From assembly GCA_045599365.1 (NCBI GenBank), contig JAZRVS010000184.1, positions 1 to 53,611 of the forward strand: 53,611 bases of DNA. Reading direction: 5' to 3'. A program made the translations under genes and the position numbers. Shown one piece after another: positions 42,506 through 50,207 of the stretch; position 1 is the first letter of the stretch; every line of letters starts with the position of its first letter. The DNA is from UBA1715 sp045599365. Its GTDB lineage: Bacteria; Bacteroidota; Bacteroidia; Bacteroidales; UBA1715. The notes under the pieces are model-generated. The model was not told where the DNA came from and did no database searches. It worked only from the letters and a program-made list of their open reading frames with translations.

Positions 42506-43522
42506 TTACTTTATTACGTTAAGTATAAGTTTATTGAATTCTTCGTTTTTGTCAAATAAAAATTGTGGTATAATTGGTATGACGAATAATTTTGTTTCAG
42601 AAAGCATTTTAGATAGTTTATACGCGTCTTTTTCAGTTGTAAGTAATAATTTATTTTTATTGATATTTTGAAGTCTTACAGCGTCTTTTTCAGTGTAAGA
42701 ATAATGGTCTGGAAAAATTTCAGTAGAAATGGAACTATTATATTGCTTCAAGTAATTTATGAGAGGTTGCGGTTGTGCAATACCAGTAACTAAACAAATA
42801 TTATTTTCGGCTATAAATTTTTGATTATCAACATTTTGTTTAGTAATATTATCGTATATTTGACCATATTGCATAGTTGAAAAAAATAGTTTTTGACCAT
42901 TTAATTTCAATTTATTTTTCCAAAACTCTGTTTCTTTTTTAGAAATATCATTAGGACATTTTGTTATTACAACAACATTGGCTCGTTTGAGAGCATATTT
43001 TCCTTCGCGAAGAAATCCAACAGGAAATACAAAATCTTTCCAAATAGGTCTATTATAGTCAATTAAAACTATTTGAAATGAAGGTTTAATGTAACGATGT
43101 TGAAACGCATCATCAAGTATTATTGCTTGTAAATTTTGCTTTGTTTTTAAGAGATTTTGTACACCTACTACTCTTTTTTCGCATACGGCAACAGATAAAT
43201 TTGGAAAACGTTTATGTAATTGAAATGGTTCATCACCAAGTTCATCAACAGATGTATTTTCGTTAGCAAGCAAAAATCCCTTTGATTTTCTTTTATATCC
43301 ACGACTTAGCGAAGCAACATTATTATTTTGCATTAAATTAACAAGATATTGAACGTGGGGCGTTTTACCAGTTCCTCCAACGGTTATATTTCCAACAGAA
43401 ATTATAGGAATATCAAATTTTGTTTGTTTTAATATGTTATTATCAAAGCAAAAATTTCTACACCACGTAAAAATCCAATAACATATTGAAAAAGGAAATA
43501 ATATGTATTTAAAAAATCTCAT
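42506..43522 (-). CDS. lpxK: Tetraacyldisaccharide 4'-kinase
   Basis: Phosphorylates the lipid A disaccharide precursor at the inner membrane. 338 residues with an N-terminal hydrophobic segment (about 8-22), P-loop GGTGKTP (49-55), ILDDAFQHRYI, and LTTEKDAYKL toward the C terminus. This implies a lipid A containing outer membrane. The start overlaps the stop of sppA. Confidence 0.95.
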   Translation of the reverse strand: MRFFKYILFPFSICYWIFTWCRNFCFDNNILKQTKFDIPIISVGNITVGGTGKTPHVQYLVNLMQNNNVASLSRGYKRKSKGFLLANENTSVDELGDEPFQLHKRFPNLSVAVCEKRVVGVQNLLKTKQNLQAIILDDAFQHRYIKPSFQIVLIDYNRPIWKDFVFPVGFLREGKYALKRANVVVITKCPNDISKKETEFWKNKLKLNGQKLFFSTMQYGQIYDNITKQNVDNQKFIAENNICLVTGIAQPQPLINYLKQYNSSISTEIFPDHYSYTEKDAVRLQNINKNKLLLTTEKDAYKLSKMLSETKLFVIPIIPQFLFDKNEEFNKLILNVIK

Positions 43523-45294
43523 TATTCAAAAGTAATATATTCTGGAATTTGGGAATATATACCTGATTGAATTGGTGTTAATTTAAGTAATTTAATAATT
43601 TTTTCATCATTTGTAAGTTTTTCAATTACAGATGATTGAGTATTTAATTTATCAAAAACTTCTTCATAAATAGTTTTTGATTTTGGAAATACTTCTATTT
43701 GAAAATTATCATTTTGAAGATTTACTTCTTGTTGTGCAACAGACAAAGCCATTGATAGACTATAAAATTTTGTGTCATCAACAAGACCATTTTGATTTGC
43801 ATCAATACCGCTCCAAATTCGACCTTGTGCAATTTTTTCTACTGAAGAAGTATCTATTTTTCTTCCATCGGCAACGCGTTGTTTGAAAGTTGTATATGTT
43901 TTATCAATAGATTTTTGTATTGCGTGAATTTCAATTGGATCTAAATCACGAGAAATATTACCAAAATCAGAATGTTTGTTTGTATTGACTTTATCAACAG
44001 AAACGCCAATTTTTTGGAGTAAATTTTCGGTATTAACACTCATACCAAAAACGCCGATTGAACCAGTTAAAGTCATTGGAGATGCAAAAATGTATTTTGC
44101 AGGCGTTGCAATATAATAGCCACCAGAAGCAGCCATATCACCCATAGAAACAATTACTGGTTTTTCTTGATTTGTCAATGTTACTTCGCGCCAAATAAGT
44201 TCAGAGGCAAGTGCTGAACCACCACCAGAGTTTATACGAAAAACGACAGATTTTATAGTAGAATCTTTTCTAATATCTTGAAATAGTTTTATATATGTTT
44301 CGCTTCCTATAGATTCTTCATCTGATTTTCCCATATCAATAGAACCCTGTGCTATGACAAGTGCAATTTTATTTTTTGATTCGGAAGTAGTTATTTCCTT
44401 TAATTGATAATCTTCAATGTATGAACGAAGAGAAATAGTTGAAATAGATTCTTTTAGAGGAATGTTCAGGCGTAATTTTATAGAATTCCAAAATTCATCG
44501 GAATATTGAATTTTGTCTATAAAGCCATATTTAAGCATTTCATCTGGAAGACAAACTAAAGCGCTATCTGCCAAAAATTCTAAATGAGTATGCGAAGATG
44601 AGGGACGAGTTTGGGAAAGTAAGGTAGCATACATTTTCCACATCGTGTTTATGTAAGTTTGTTTTTGTTCACGATTTTCTTCGCTCATGCTGTCGTTGGT
44701 ATAAGTTTCAACGTAACTTTTATATTTTCCGCAACGAACTACTACAGGTTTTACACCAATTTTTTCGAGAAGATTTTTGTAATGAATTGATGTAGAACTA
44801 ATTCCGTGAAATTCAGCCATTCCTTCAGCATTCATTGACAAGCTATCGCATGCCGAAGCAAGCAGATATGTTTTTTGTGACAATGTATTAAAATATCCAT
44901 ATACAAATTTGCCTGAATTTTTAAAATCAATTAATGCTTGTGTGATTTCACCAATGGTTTCGTAGCCTGCATTTATTTTTAAATCGTTTAAAACAATTCC
45001 TTCAATTTTTGAGTCGTTTTTTGCGTAGTCTATTACGCGTAAAATATCGAACAAACCAAGTTTTGAATCTTGTTCAAAATTTGATAAAACTGTTGGCATA
45101 GAGGGAGTTGTAATTTCGCCGACCGTGATAGTATTTTTTAAAATGAGGACATTTTTCTCTTTGAAATCAATAGTTTCATTCATAGAGCTTGAAGCAATAG
45201 AAATAATTCCAATAACAAGAATTATAAGTAACAATCCAAGTCCCAAGATAGTTCCGATTGTTGACGCAAATAAAATTTTAAAAAATTGTTTCAT
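43522..45294 (-). CDS. sppA: Signal peptide peptidase SppA, 67K type
   Basis: A membrane-anchored serine protease that degrades cleaved signal peptides. From the ATG at 45292-45294 it has 590 residues, the double-domain form. One membrane anchor (about 12-36), the lysine of the dyad in GKYKSYVET near 192, and the serine in MGDMAASGGYYIAT near 391, then LTGSIGVFG. It leads an operon with lpxK. Confidence 0.95.
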   Translation of the reverse strand: MKQFFKILFASTIGTILGLGLLLIILVIGIISIASSSMNETIDFKEKNVLILKNTITVGEITTPSMPTVLSNFEQDSKLGLFDILRVIDYAKNDSKIEGIVLNDLKINAGYETIGEITQALIDFKNSGKFVYGYFNTLSQKTYLLASACDSLSMNAEGMAEFHGISSTSIHYKNLLEKIGVKPVVVRCGKYKSYVETYTNDSMSEENREQKQTYINTMWKMYATLLSQTRPSSSHTHLEFLADSALVCLPDEMLKYGFIDKIQYSDEFWNSIKLRLNIPLKESISTISLRSYIEDYQLKEITTSESKNKIALVIAQGSIDMGKSDEESIGSETYIKLFQDIRKDSTIKSVVFRINSGGGSALASELIWREVTLTNQEKPVIVSMGDMAASGGYYIATPAKYIFASPMTLTGSIGVFGMSVNTENLLQKIGVSVDKVNTNKHSDFGNISRDLDPIEIHAIQKSIDKTYTTFKQRVADGRKIDTSSVEKIAQGRIWSGIDANQNGLVDDTKFYSLSMALSVAQQEVNLQNDNFQIEVFPKSKTIYEEVFDKLNTQSSVIEKLTNDEKIIKLLKLTPIQSGIYSQIPEYITFE

Positions 45295-45312
45295 AGTATT
45301 AGTGATTTGGAA

Positions 45313-45320
45313 CAAATATA
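45313..45320 (-). promoter_or_regulatory. -7 element for sppA-lpxK
   Basis: The minus strand reads TATATTTG, matching TAnnTTTG, 18 bases before the ATG chosen here. This also supports the shorter start. Confidence 0.5.
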
Positions 45321-45384
45321 TAGAAAAGAGATGAAACTTGCGAAAGTATAAACAAGAGATTAGTGATTAGCATTATTGCTAAAA

Positions 45385-45500
45385 GTATAGAAAAATAATG
45401 GTAAATAACATCTTGGAAGTATTTTTCATCAGGTGTCAGTTTTCAGTCGTTAGAAGATCCTCTTTGTGTAGGAAAATAAAACTGACATCTAATGACTGAG
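45385..45500. repeat. R3-like unit and GTCAGTT-type tract
   Basis: AATAACATCTTGGAAGTATT resembles R3; GGTGTCAGTTTTCAGTC and ACTGACATCTAATGACTGAG belong to the GTCAG family. It fills the space between sppA and dapF. Confidence 0.45.
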
Positions 45501-45502
45501 AG

Positions 45503-46360
45503 CTATTTTATCATTTCTTTACTAAAAATACCAGAACAAATTTCTTCAACAGGACCAGTCATTTTAATGTTCCATTCTTCGTCAATGGAAATTTGCAGTT
45601 CGCCGCCTGGCATTTTGATAGTAACATCTTTATCAACTAAGTTGTTCTTTCTCATTGCAGAAGCAACTGCACACGACGAACTTCCTGAAGCCAATGTGTT
45701 GCCAACTCCACGTTCCCAAATCTTTATTTCCACCAAATTGCGATTTACCACGTGTGCAAACTGAACATTTGTGCGGTTTGGAAACATCTTGTCTGTTTCG
45801 ATAATCGGACCATATTTCAATAATTCTTCCTGATTCAATTCGTCGCGGAACACAACACAATGAGGATTTCCAACAGAAACGCAGTTGATATGAAATTCTT
45901 TTCCTCCGAAAGTTACTGGTTCGTTCACGCACTCTTCTTTAGGGAAATTAACAGGAACTTGTTTGGTAACAAAGTTTGCTTTTCCCATATCAACGCGGAT
46001 TTTTATAGCTTTTCCAGCTGCATTCTTTTCCAAAATTTCGCAGTGAATCAAACGGCCAAGAATATCAACCGTAAACTTGTCCGACGACAAATAACCATAA
46101 TCGTGTAGGAACTTGCTGAAAATTCTCAAACCATTTCCGCAGTTTTCGGCAACCGATGCATCGGTGTTGTAAATCATCAGTCCGAAATCGGCAATTTTTG
46201 ATGGAACTTTCAACAAAATACCATTGGAACCTACACCAAAATGCAAGTCGCAAATGCGGATGATTCGTTCGTTTGTCAGTTCAAAATCAATTTTATCGGA
46301 GTCAATTACTATGTAGCAATTGCCTAATCCGTGAGATTTTACGTAGAAATTGTTTTCCAT
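45503..46360 (-). CDS. dapF: Diaminopimelate epimerase
   Basis: Interconverts LL- and meso-diaminopimelate for lysine and peptidoglycan synthesis. 285 residues. The two catalytic cysteines are Cys74 in ENCGNGLR and the cysteine of ASGSSSCAVA in the second half. The N-terminal YVKSHGLGNCYIVID carries the usual HG.GND-like motif with Cys in place of Asp. The gene stands alone. Confidence 0.94.
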   Translation of the reverse strand: MENNFYVKSHGLGNCYIVIDSDKIDFELTNERIIRICDLHFGVGSNGILLKVPSKIADFGLMIYNTDASVAENCGNGLRIFSKFLHDYGYLSSDKFTVDILGRLIHCEILEKNAAGKAIKIRVDMGKANFVTKQVPVNFPKEECVNEPVTFGGKEFHINCVSVGNPHCVVFRDELNQEELLKYGPIIETDKMFPNRTNVQFAHVVNRNLVEIKIWERGVGNTLASGSSSCAVASAMRKNNLVDKDVTIKMPGGELQISIDEEWNIKMTGPVEEICSGIFSKEMIK

Positions 46361-46380
46361 TATAAATATTTATTTTTTGT

Positions 46381-46388
46381 CAAAGATA
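46381..46388 (-). promoter_or_regulatory. -7 element for dapF
   Basis: The minus strand reads TATCTTTG, a perfect TAnnTTTG, 20 bases before the ATG. Confidence 0.55.
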
Positions 46389-46420
46389 TTGATTAGTATA
46401 GTCCAATAAAAACAATAACG

Positions 46421-47761
46421 CTATTTTATCATTTTCCAATAACCACCTTTAGCAGGTCCAATGCGGCGAAGAAAACCTTTATCTTTTAATTTTTGTAGGT
46501 TTTCTTTTATTTTTCTTTGTGATATACCCACAATTTGTGACAATTCACGTGTGGTTATATAGGGATTTGCTACTATTTGTTGTATTATATGTTCTTGTTT
46601 ATCGGTGACTTTATCGGTGACTTTATCGGTGACCTTATCGGTGACCTTATTGGATGTTTTTTTGGCTTTAAACATCACCATAATATCTTCAGGATAAACA
46701 GTATAGATAGGATCTGGGATGCCATAGTCACGACATGCAGCACAAATTTTTTCTATGCCACGACCCCAAGTTTCAATAAACCCTGCCCAAAAGAATCCAC
46801 GAGCGATATTGGGATTGTATTGTACAGAACGATGTTTTTCAAATAAAGTTTCTTTTGTCCAATTTTGAGGAAAAACGCAATCGTTTCCAATATAAAGTTT
46901 GTCAGTGTAAACACTAATTTGAATAGGAATTTGTTTGGCGTAATTTTTATGAACCAAAGCATTATAAACGGCTTCTCGTATTGCTGGTTTTGGGAATTGA
47001 TATGTTTCAATACGAGTAACGCCGTCATACGAAATTTCGGCTTTCAAATATTTGGTGTAGAGCAAATCAATTGTAGTTTCTGCTTGAACGATTAATGAGC
47101 CATGAATTTCGTCATAATATCGTAAGTCTGAATCTGATTCAAAAAATCCAATTTTTACGTACGAACCATTTATCCAATGTTCTGGATTTTTATAAAAGAG
47201 CATCATTGCTGCTCGCATCAATTTGCCGTTTTTAATAAGACCTAATTTCTCTAAAATTTGTTCATTAGTTAGAAGTATGTCTTTTGAATCCATTCTTCCG
47301 CTAAGAATTGCCTGTCTTTTAAACAAATCAAATTCTTCATCTCTAAAATCTTTTGGCGTAATGTCATTCATCAATATGCTGTCCCATGTCATTCCTGTCT
47401 TGTCAAACAAGAATTGTGTTAACGCAGAACCTTGCAAGACTTGCTTTGTGCTACCACTACGATAATGATATTCTCCGTTGTAGTTTATAGGAAATGAACT
47501 CGGTTGAGTTACAATTTCAATATAATCAAGATTGTTTTTCCTTTGTAAATTTACTTCTACGATTATACCTAATTTATCTTTGATTTTATTTGGAATATCC
47601 TCACTTAATTTGCCTATATCATCAACACCTACAATTTTGCCAGTATCATTTACACCAATATACAACGTGCCACCTTGTGCATTTGCAAAACCACAAATCC
47701 ATTTTATGTATTCGTCTCGCCAAGACTCTTTGTATTCAATATTCTGAGACTCGGGTTGCAT
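46421..47761 (-). CDS. AlbA_2/Schlafen-type ATP-binding regulator with winged helix
   Basis: 446 residues. The N-terminal AlbA_2 (Schlafen-like) domain reads NIEYKESWRDEYIKWICGFANAQGG, then LYIGVNDTGKIVGV-type residues. A middle part (about 230-350) has HATPase-like YGDK-type features, for example REAVYNALVHKNYAKQIPIQI and FIETWGRGIEKI. A C-terminal winged helix (about 390-440) has TTRELSQIVGISQRKIKENL. Between them lie four copies of KVTD coded by a 12-bp tandem repeat. Such proteins are often called RecG-like or transcriptional regulators. The role is not established. It starts 4 bp after the dehydrogenase gene and is probably co-transcribed with it. Confidence 0.85.
   Translation of the reverse strand: MQPESQNIEYKESWRDEYIKWICGFANAQGGTLYIGVNDTGKIVGVDDIGKLSEDIPNKIKDKLGIIVEVNLQRKNNLDYIEIVTQPSSFPINYNGEYHYRSGSTKQVLQGSALTQFLFDKTGMTWDSILMNDITPKDFRDEEFDLFKRQAILSGRMDSKDILLTNEQILEKLGLIKNGKLMRAAMMLFYKNPEHWINGSYVKIGFFESDSDLRYYDEIHGSLIVQAETTIDLLYTKYLKAEISYDGVTRIETYQFPKPAIREAVYNALVHKNYAKQIPIQISVYTDKLYIGNDCVFPQNWTKETLFEKHRSVQYNPNIARGFFWAGFIETWGRGIEKICAACRDYGIPDPIYTVYPEDIMVMFKAKKTSNKVTDKVTDKVTDKVTDKQEHIIQQIVANPYITTRELSQIVGISQRKIKENLQKLKDKGFLRRIGPAKGGYWKMIK
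46598..46645. repeat. 12-bp coding minisatellite (four copies)
   Basis: TTTATCGGTGAC occurs three times and CTTATCGGTGAC once, followed by a decayed fifth unit. Each unit codes one VTDK on the minus strand, so length changes stay in frame. Confidence 0.9.
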
Positions 47762-47765
47762 ATTT

Positions 47766-48848
47766 TTATAGTTCTACATTAAATGTTTTTGCAATGTCTT
47801 GTAAATCTTCAACAACTGGCATAAGCAATGGAATACCATTTTTCATACGCTCAACTGTGTTTTCACGTTCTGGGTCGCCAGGAATAATAATATGTTCGTG
47901 ACCAGCTGCTGGTGCACATTTACGCATAGCGTCAATCCAATTGTCCATGTGATATTTGAAATCGTCAACAGGACGGAATGCGTCAACACGCATAGCACCA
48001 ACAATGTGACCAATTCCTTTGCCGACTAAATCCTCGCGAGGTTGAAGGAATGCCAAGAATGGAGGAACCCAAGGACCATAGTTTGCACCTGAAAGAACGG
48101 CACACATAATATCGACAATAGAGCCAAGGCAGAATCCTTTGTGGCTACTATGTTCGCGGTCGGAACCAAGAGGAAGCAGCATGCCGCCTTTTTTCAATCC
48201 GAAAGAATCTGTTGTTGGATTTCCCTCTTTATCTTGAATCCAACCTTGAGGAGCATTTTCGCCTTTACGTTGAAGAATTTCAAGTTTTCCTACAGCTGTT
48301 GCCGTTGTTGCAAAGTCGCACACCATATTTGGTTGTTTTCCTGTTGGGAAAGCAACAGCGATAGGATTAGTTCCAAGCATTTTTTGTTTTGCAAATGTTG
48401 GCGCCGTTGTTGGTGTTGCATTTGTTGAAGCAAAACCTATCATATCGTGAGGAAGCGCCATCATGGCGTGGTAGCCTGCAATTCCAAAGTGATTTGAGTT
48501 GTTGATTGCAACGAAACCACAGCCTACATTTTTAGCTTTTTCAATAGCAATTTGCATTGCTTTTGGTGCGACAACCAATCCCAAACCATTGTCTCCATCG
48601 ATTGTAGCAGTAGAAGGTGTTTCGTGTTCAATTTTTAGTTTTGGTTGTGGATTCATACGGTTTGCTTTCCAAAGGTTTATATAACCACGTAAACGTGCAA
48701 CTCCGTGAGAATCAATACCACGTAAATCTGCAGTTAAAAGAACGTCTGATGCCAAAAGAGCATCTTCGTGAGAATGTCCAATTGCTTCAAGAACATTTGT
48801 TGTGAATGTTCTCAAGCGTTGATAATCAAAAGTTTGAGTATTTGCCAT
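47766..48848 (-). CDS. Malate/L-lactate/ureidoglycolate dehydrogenase family protein
   Basis: 360 residues from the ATG at 48846-48848; the longer frame adds non-homologous residues. It belongs to the NAD(P)H-dependent Ldh_2 family, which reduces or oxidises 2-hydroxy acids. Landmarks: DLRGIDSHGVARLRGYI, DGDNGLGLVVAPKAM, INNSNHFGIAGYHAMMA with the catalytic histidine, and DFATTATAVGKLE. The substrate (malate, sulfolactate, diketogulonate or other) cannot be told. It precedes the AlbA_2 gene. Confidence 0.92.
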   Translation of the reverse strand: MANTQTFDYQRLRTFTTNVLEAIGHSHEDALLASDVLLTADLRGIDSHGVARLRGYINLWKANRMNPQPKLKIEHETPSTATIDGDNGLGLVVAPKAMQIAIEKAKNVGCGFVAINNSNHFGIAGYHAMMALPHDMIGFASTNATPTTAPTFAKQKMLGTNPIAVAFPTGKQPNMVCDFATTATAVGKLEILQRKGENAPQGWIQDKEGNPTTDSFGLKKGGMLLPLGSDREHSSHKGFCLGSIVDIMCAVLSGANYGPWVPPFLAFLQPREDLVGKGIGHIVGAMRVDAFRPVDDFKYHMDNWIDAMRKCAPAAGHEHIIIPGDPERENTVERMKNGIPLLMPVVEDLQDIAKTFNVEL

Positions 48849-48869
48849 TTGAATAAAAATTTTTATGCA

Positions 48870-48877
48870 CAAAGATA
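48870..48877 (-). promoter_or_regulatory. -7 element for the dehydrogenase gene
   Basis: The minus strand reads TATCTTTG, a perfect TAnnTTTG, 21 bases before the ATG. Confidence 0.55.
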
Positions 48878-48924
48878 CATTTTTACCTTGCTTTTGCAAA
48901 AGAAAGGGTGGAGGAGAATAGCAA

Positions 48925-50049
48925 TTATATTCCAACAAAACTCATGAAATTCTCTCTATTAATGACTTCGAAAGTATGGTTAGGGTAGGCGTTTTCAAAT
49001 GATTTTGGCAACTTTGCACTTTTTTCAGGATTCCATTTAAATTCGTAGCAGTGAAGTGTACCATTAGAGTCCTCAATATAGTCAATTTCGCTTTGGTCTT
49101 TGGTTCTCCAAAAGTATTTGTTGGAATATAAATCGTTGTATTCACAGTATTTTAGGCGTTCGGAGATAATGAAATTTTCCCATAATGCACCAATGTCATT
49201 CCGAATTTCGAGAGGCGAAAAATTCGAAATCAATGCATTGCGCACGCCATTGTCGTAGAAATATATTTTTTTGCTGGCTTTAAGTTCATTACGAAGATTT
49301 CTTTTGTACGAAGGTAATCGAAAAATCACGTAGCTTTTTTCTAATAATTGAATGTACGTTTCAATGGTTTTTGAATCAAGCCCGATAATTTGTGAAAGTT
49401 CATTGTATGATACATGAGAACCGACTTGATATGCTAACGCTTGTAAAAGGGAAATGAGTTTGTCTGATTTTTTGATGTTTCCCATTGTTAGAATATCTTT
49501 ATAAAGGTAGCTATCGACTAACAAATTAAGAGTTTTTCTTTCATTCACTTCGTTGTTTACAACATCTGGATAATAGCCATACACCAATCTGTGCGACAAC
49601 AACCGTTTTTCTTTTAAAAGTCCATGATGCTTGACCATTTCTGCAAAAGAAAGAGGATACATTTTAAATTCCCACTTCCGACCTGTAAGAGGTTCGTTTA
49701 CCGTATTTGAAAGTTCCAATGAAGAACTTCCTGTTGCTATTAACTGCACGTTTTTTAAGTTGTCGGTAATTAATTTCATACGCAAACCAATATCATTAAT
49801 TCGTTGAGCCTCATCAATTATCACAATTTTTTTGTTTCCTATGATTGCATGTAAACTGTCGGCAGAAGCATTGTTAAAGATTGCTTGTACATCAAGTTCA
49901 TCGCCATTAAGCCAAAGGACATCGTCGTTGTTATTAAAAATATTGGCAAGCAATGTGGTTTTCCCGATTTGACGACAACCTAAAATAATTATAGCTTTTC
50001 CTTTATAGCAATAATTAAGTATTGATTTCTCCAAAGTACGCTGTATCAT
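48925..50049 (-). CDS. AAA_14/DUF4143 family ATPase
   Basis: 374 residues. P-loop IILGCRQIGKTTLL near residue 25, Walker B KIVIIDEAQRINDIGL near 75, GRKWEFKMYPLSFAEMV near 130, and a C-terminal DUF4143 domain (about 190-340) with a winged-helix piece VSYNELSQIIGLDSKTIETYI. The end reads RTKDQSEIDYI, typical of the nuclease-like tail of DUF4143 proteins. Function unknown; common in Bacteroidota accessory DNA. Two 26-bp direct repeats lie upstream of its start. Confidence 0.92.
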   Translation of the reverse strand: MIQRTLEKSILNYCYKGKAIIILGCRQIGKTTLLANIFNNNDDVLWLNGDELDVQAIFNNASADSLHAIIGNKKIVIIDEAQRINDIGLRMKLITDNLKNVQLIATGSSSLELSNTVNEPLTGRKWEFKMYPLSFAEMVKHHGLLKEKRLLSHRLVYGYYPDVVNNEVNERKTLNLLVDSYLYKDILTMGNIKKSDKLISLLQALAYQVGSHVSYNELSQIIGLDSKTIETYIQLLEKSYVIFRLPSYKRNLRNELKASKKIYFYDNGVRNALISNFSPLEIRNDIGALWENFIISERLKYCEYNDLYSNKYFWRTKDQSEIDYIEDSNGTLHCYEFKWNPEKSAKLPKSFENAYPNHTFEVINRENFMSFVGI

Positions 50050-50067
50050 AACACCTCAATTTTATTG

Positions 50068-50075
50068 CAAAAATA
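50068..50075 (-). promoter_or_regulatory. -7 element for the DUF4143 ATPase
   Basis: The minus strand reads TATTTTTG, matching TAnnTTTG, 18 bases before the ATG. Confidence 0.5.
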
Positions 50076-50132
50076 ATAAATTCCGAGAATATCGCCACTT
50101 TTTAGGAATAAATTCCGAAAATGTCGCCGCTT
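50075..50132. repeat. Two 26-bp direct repeats upstream of the DUF4143 ATPase
   Basis: 50075-50100 and 50107-50132 share AATAAATTCCG, then ATCGCC/GTCGCC and a final CTT, with four differences and a 32-bp period. They lie across the -33 region, an operator-like position. Confidence 0.65.
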
Positions 50133-50154
50133 GTAAATTTCAGATTGAAGTAGA

Positions 50155-50187
50155 AAGCAAAAAAGCAGACTGGTGGGGTCTGCTTTT
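50155..50187 (-). terminator. Terminator after the M4 protease gene
   Basis: AAAGCAGAC (50162-50170) pairs with GTCTGCTTT (50178-50186) around a seven-base loop; on the minus strand T-runs follow. Confidence 0.75.
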
Positions 50188-50207
50188 ATGAAGAATTTTA
50201 AGGAGAA

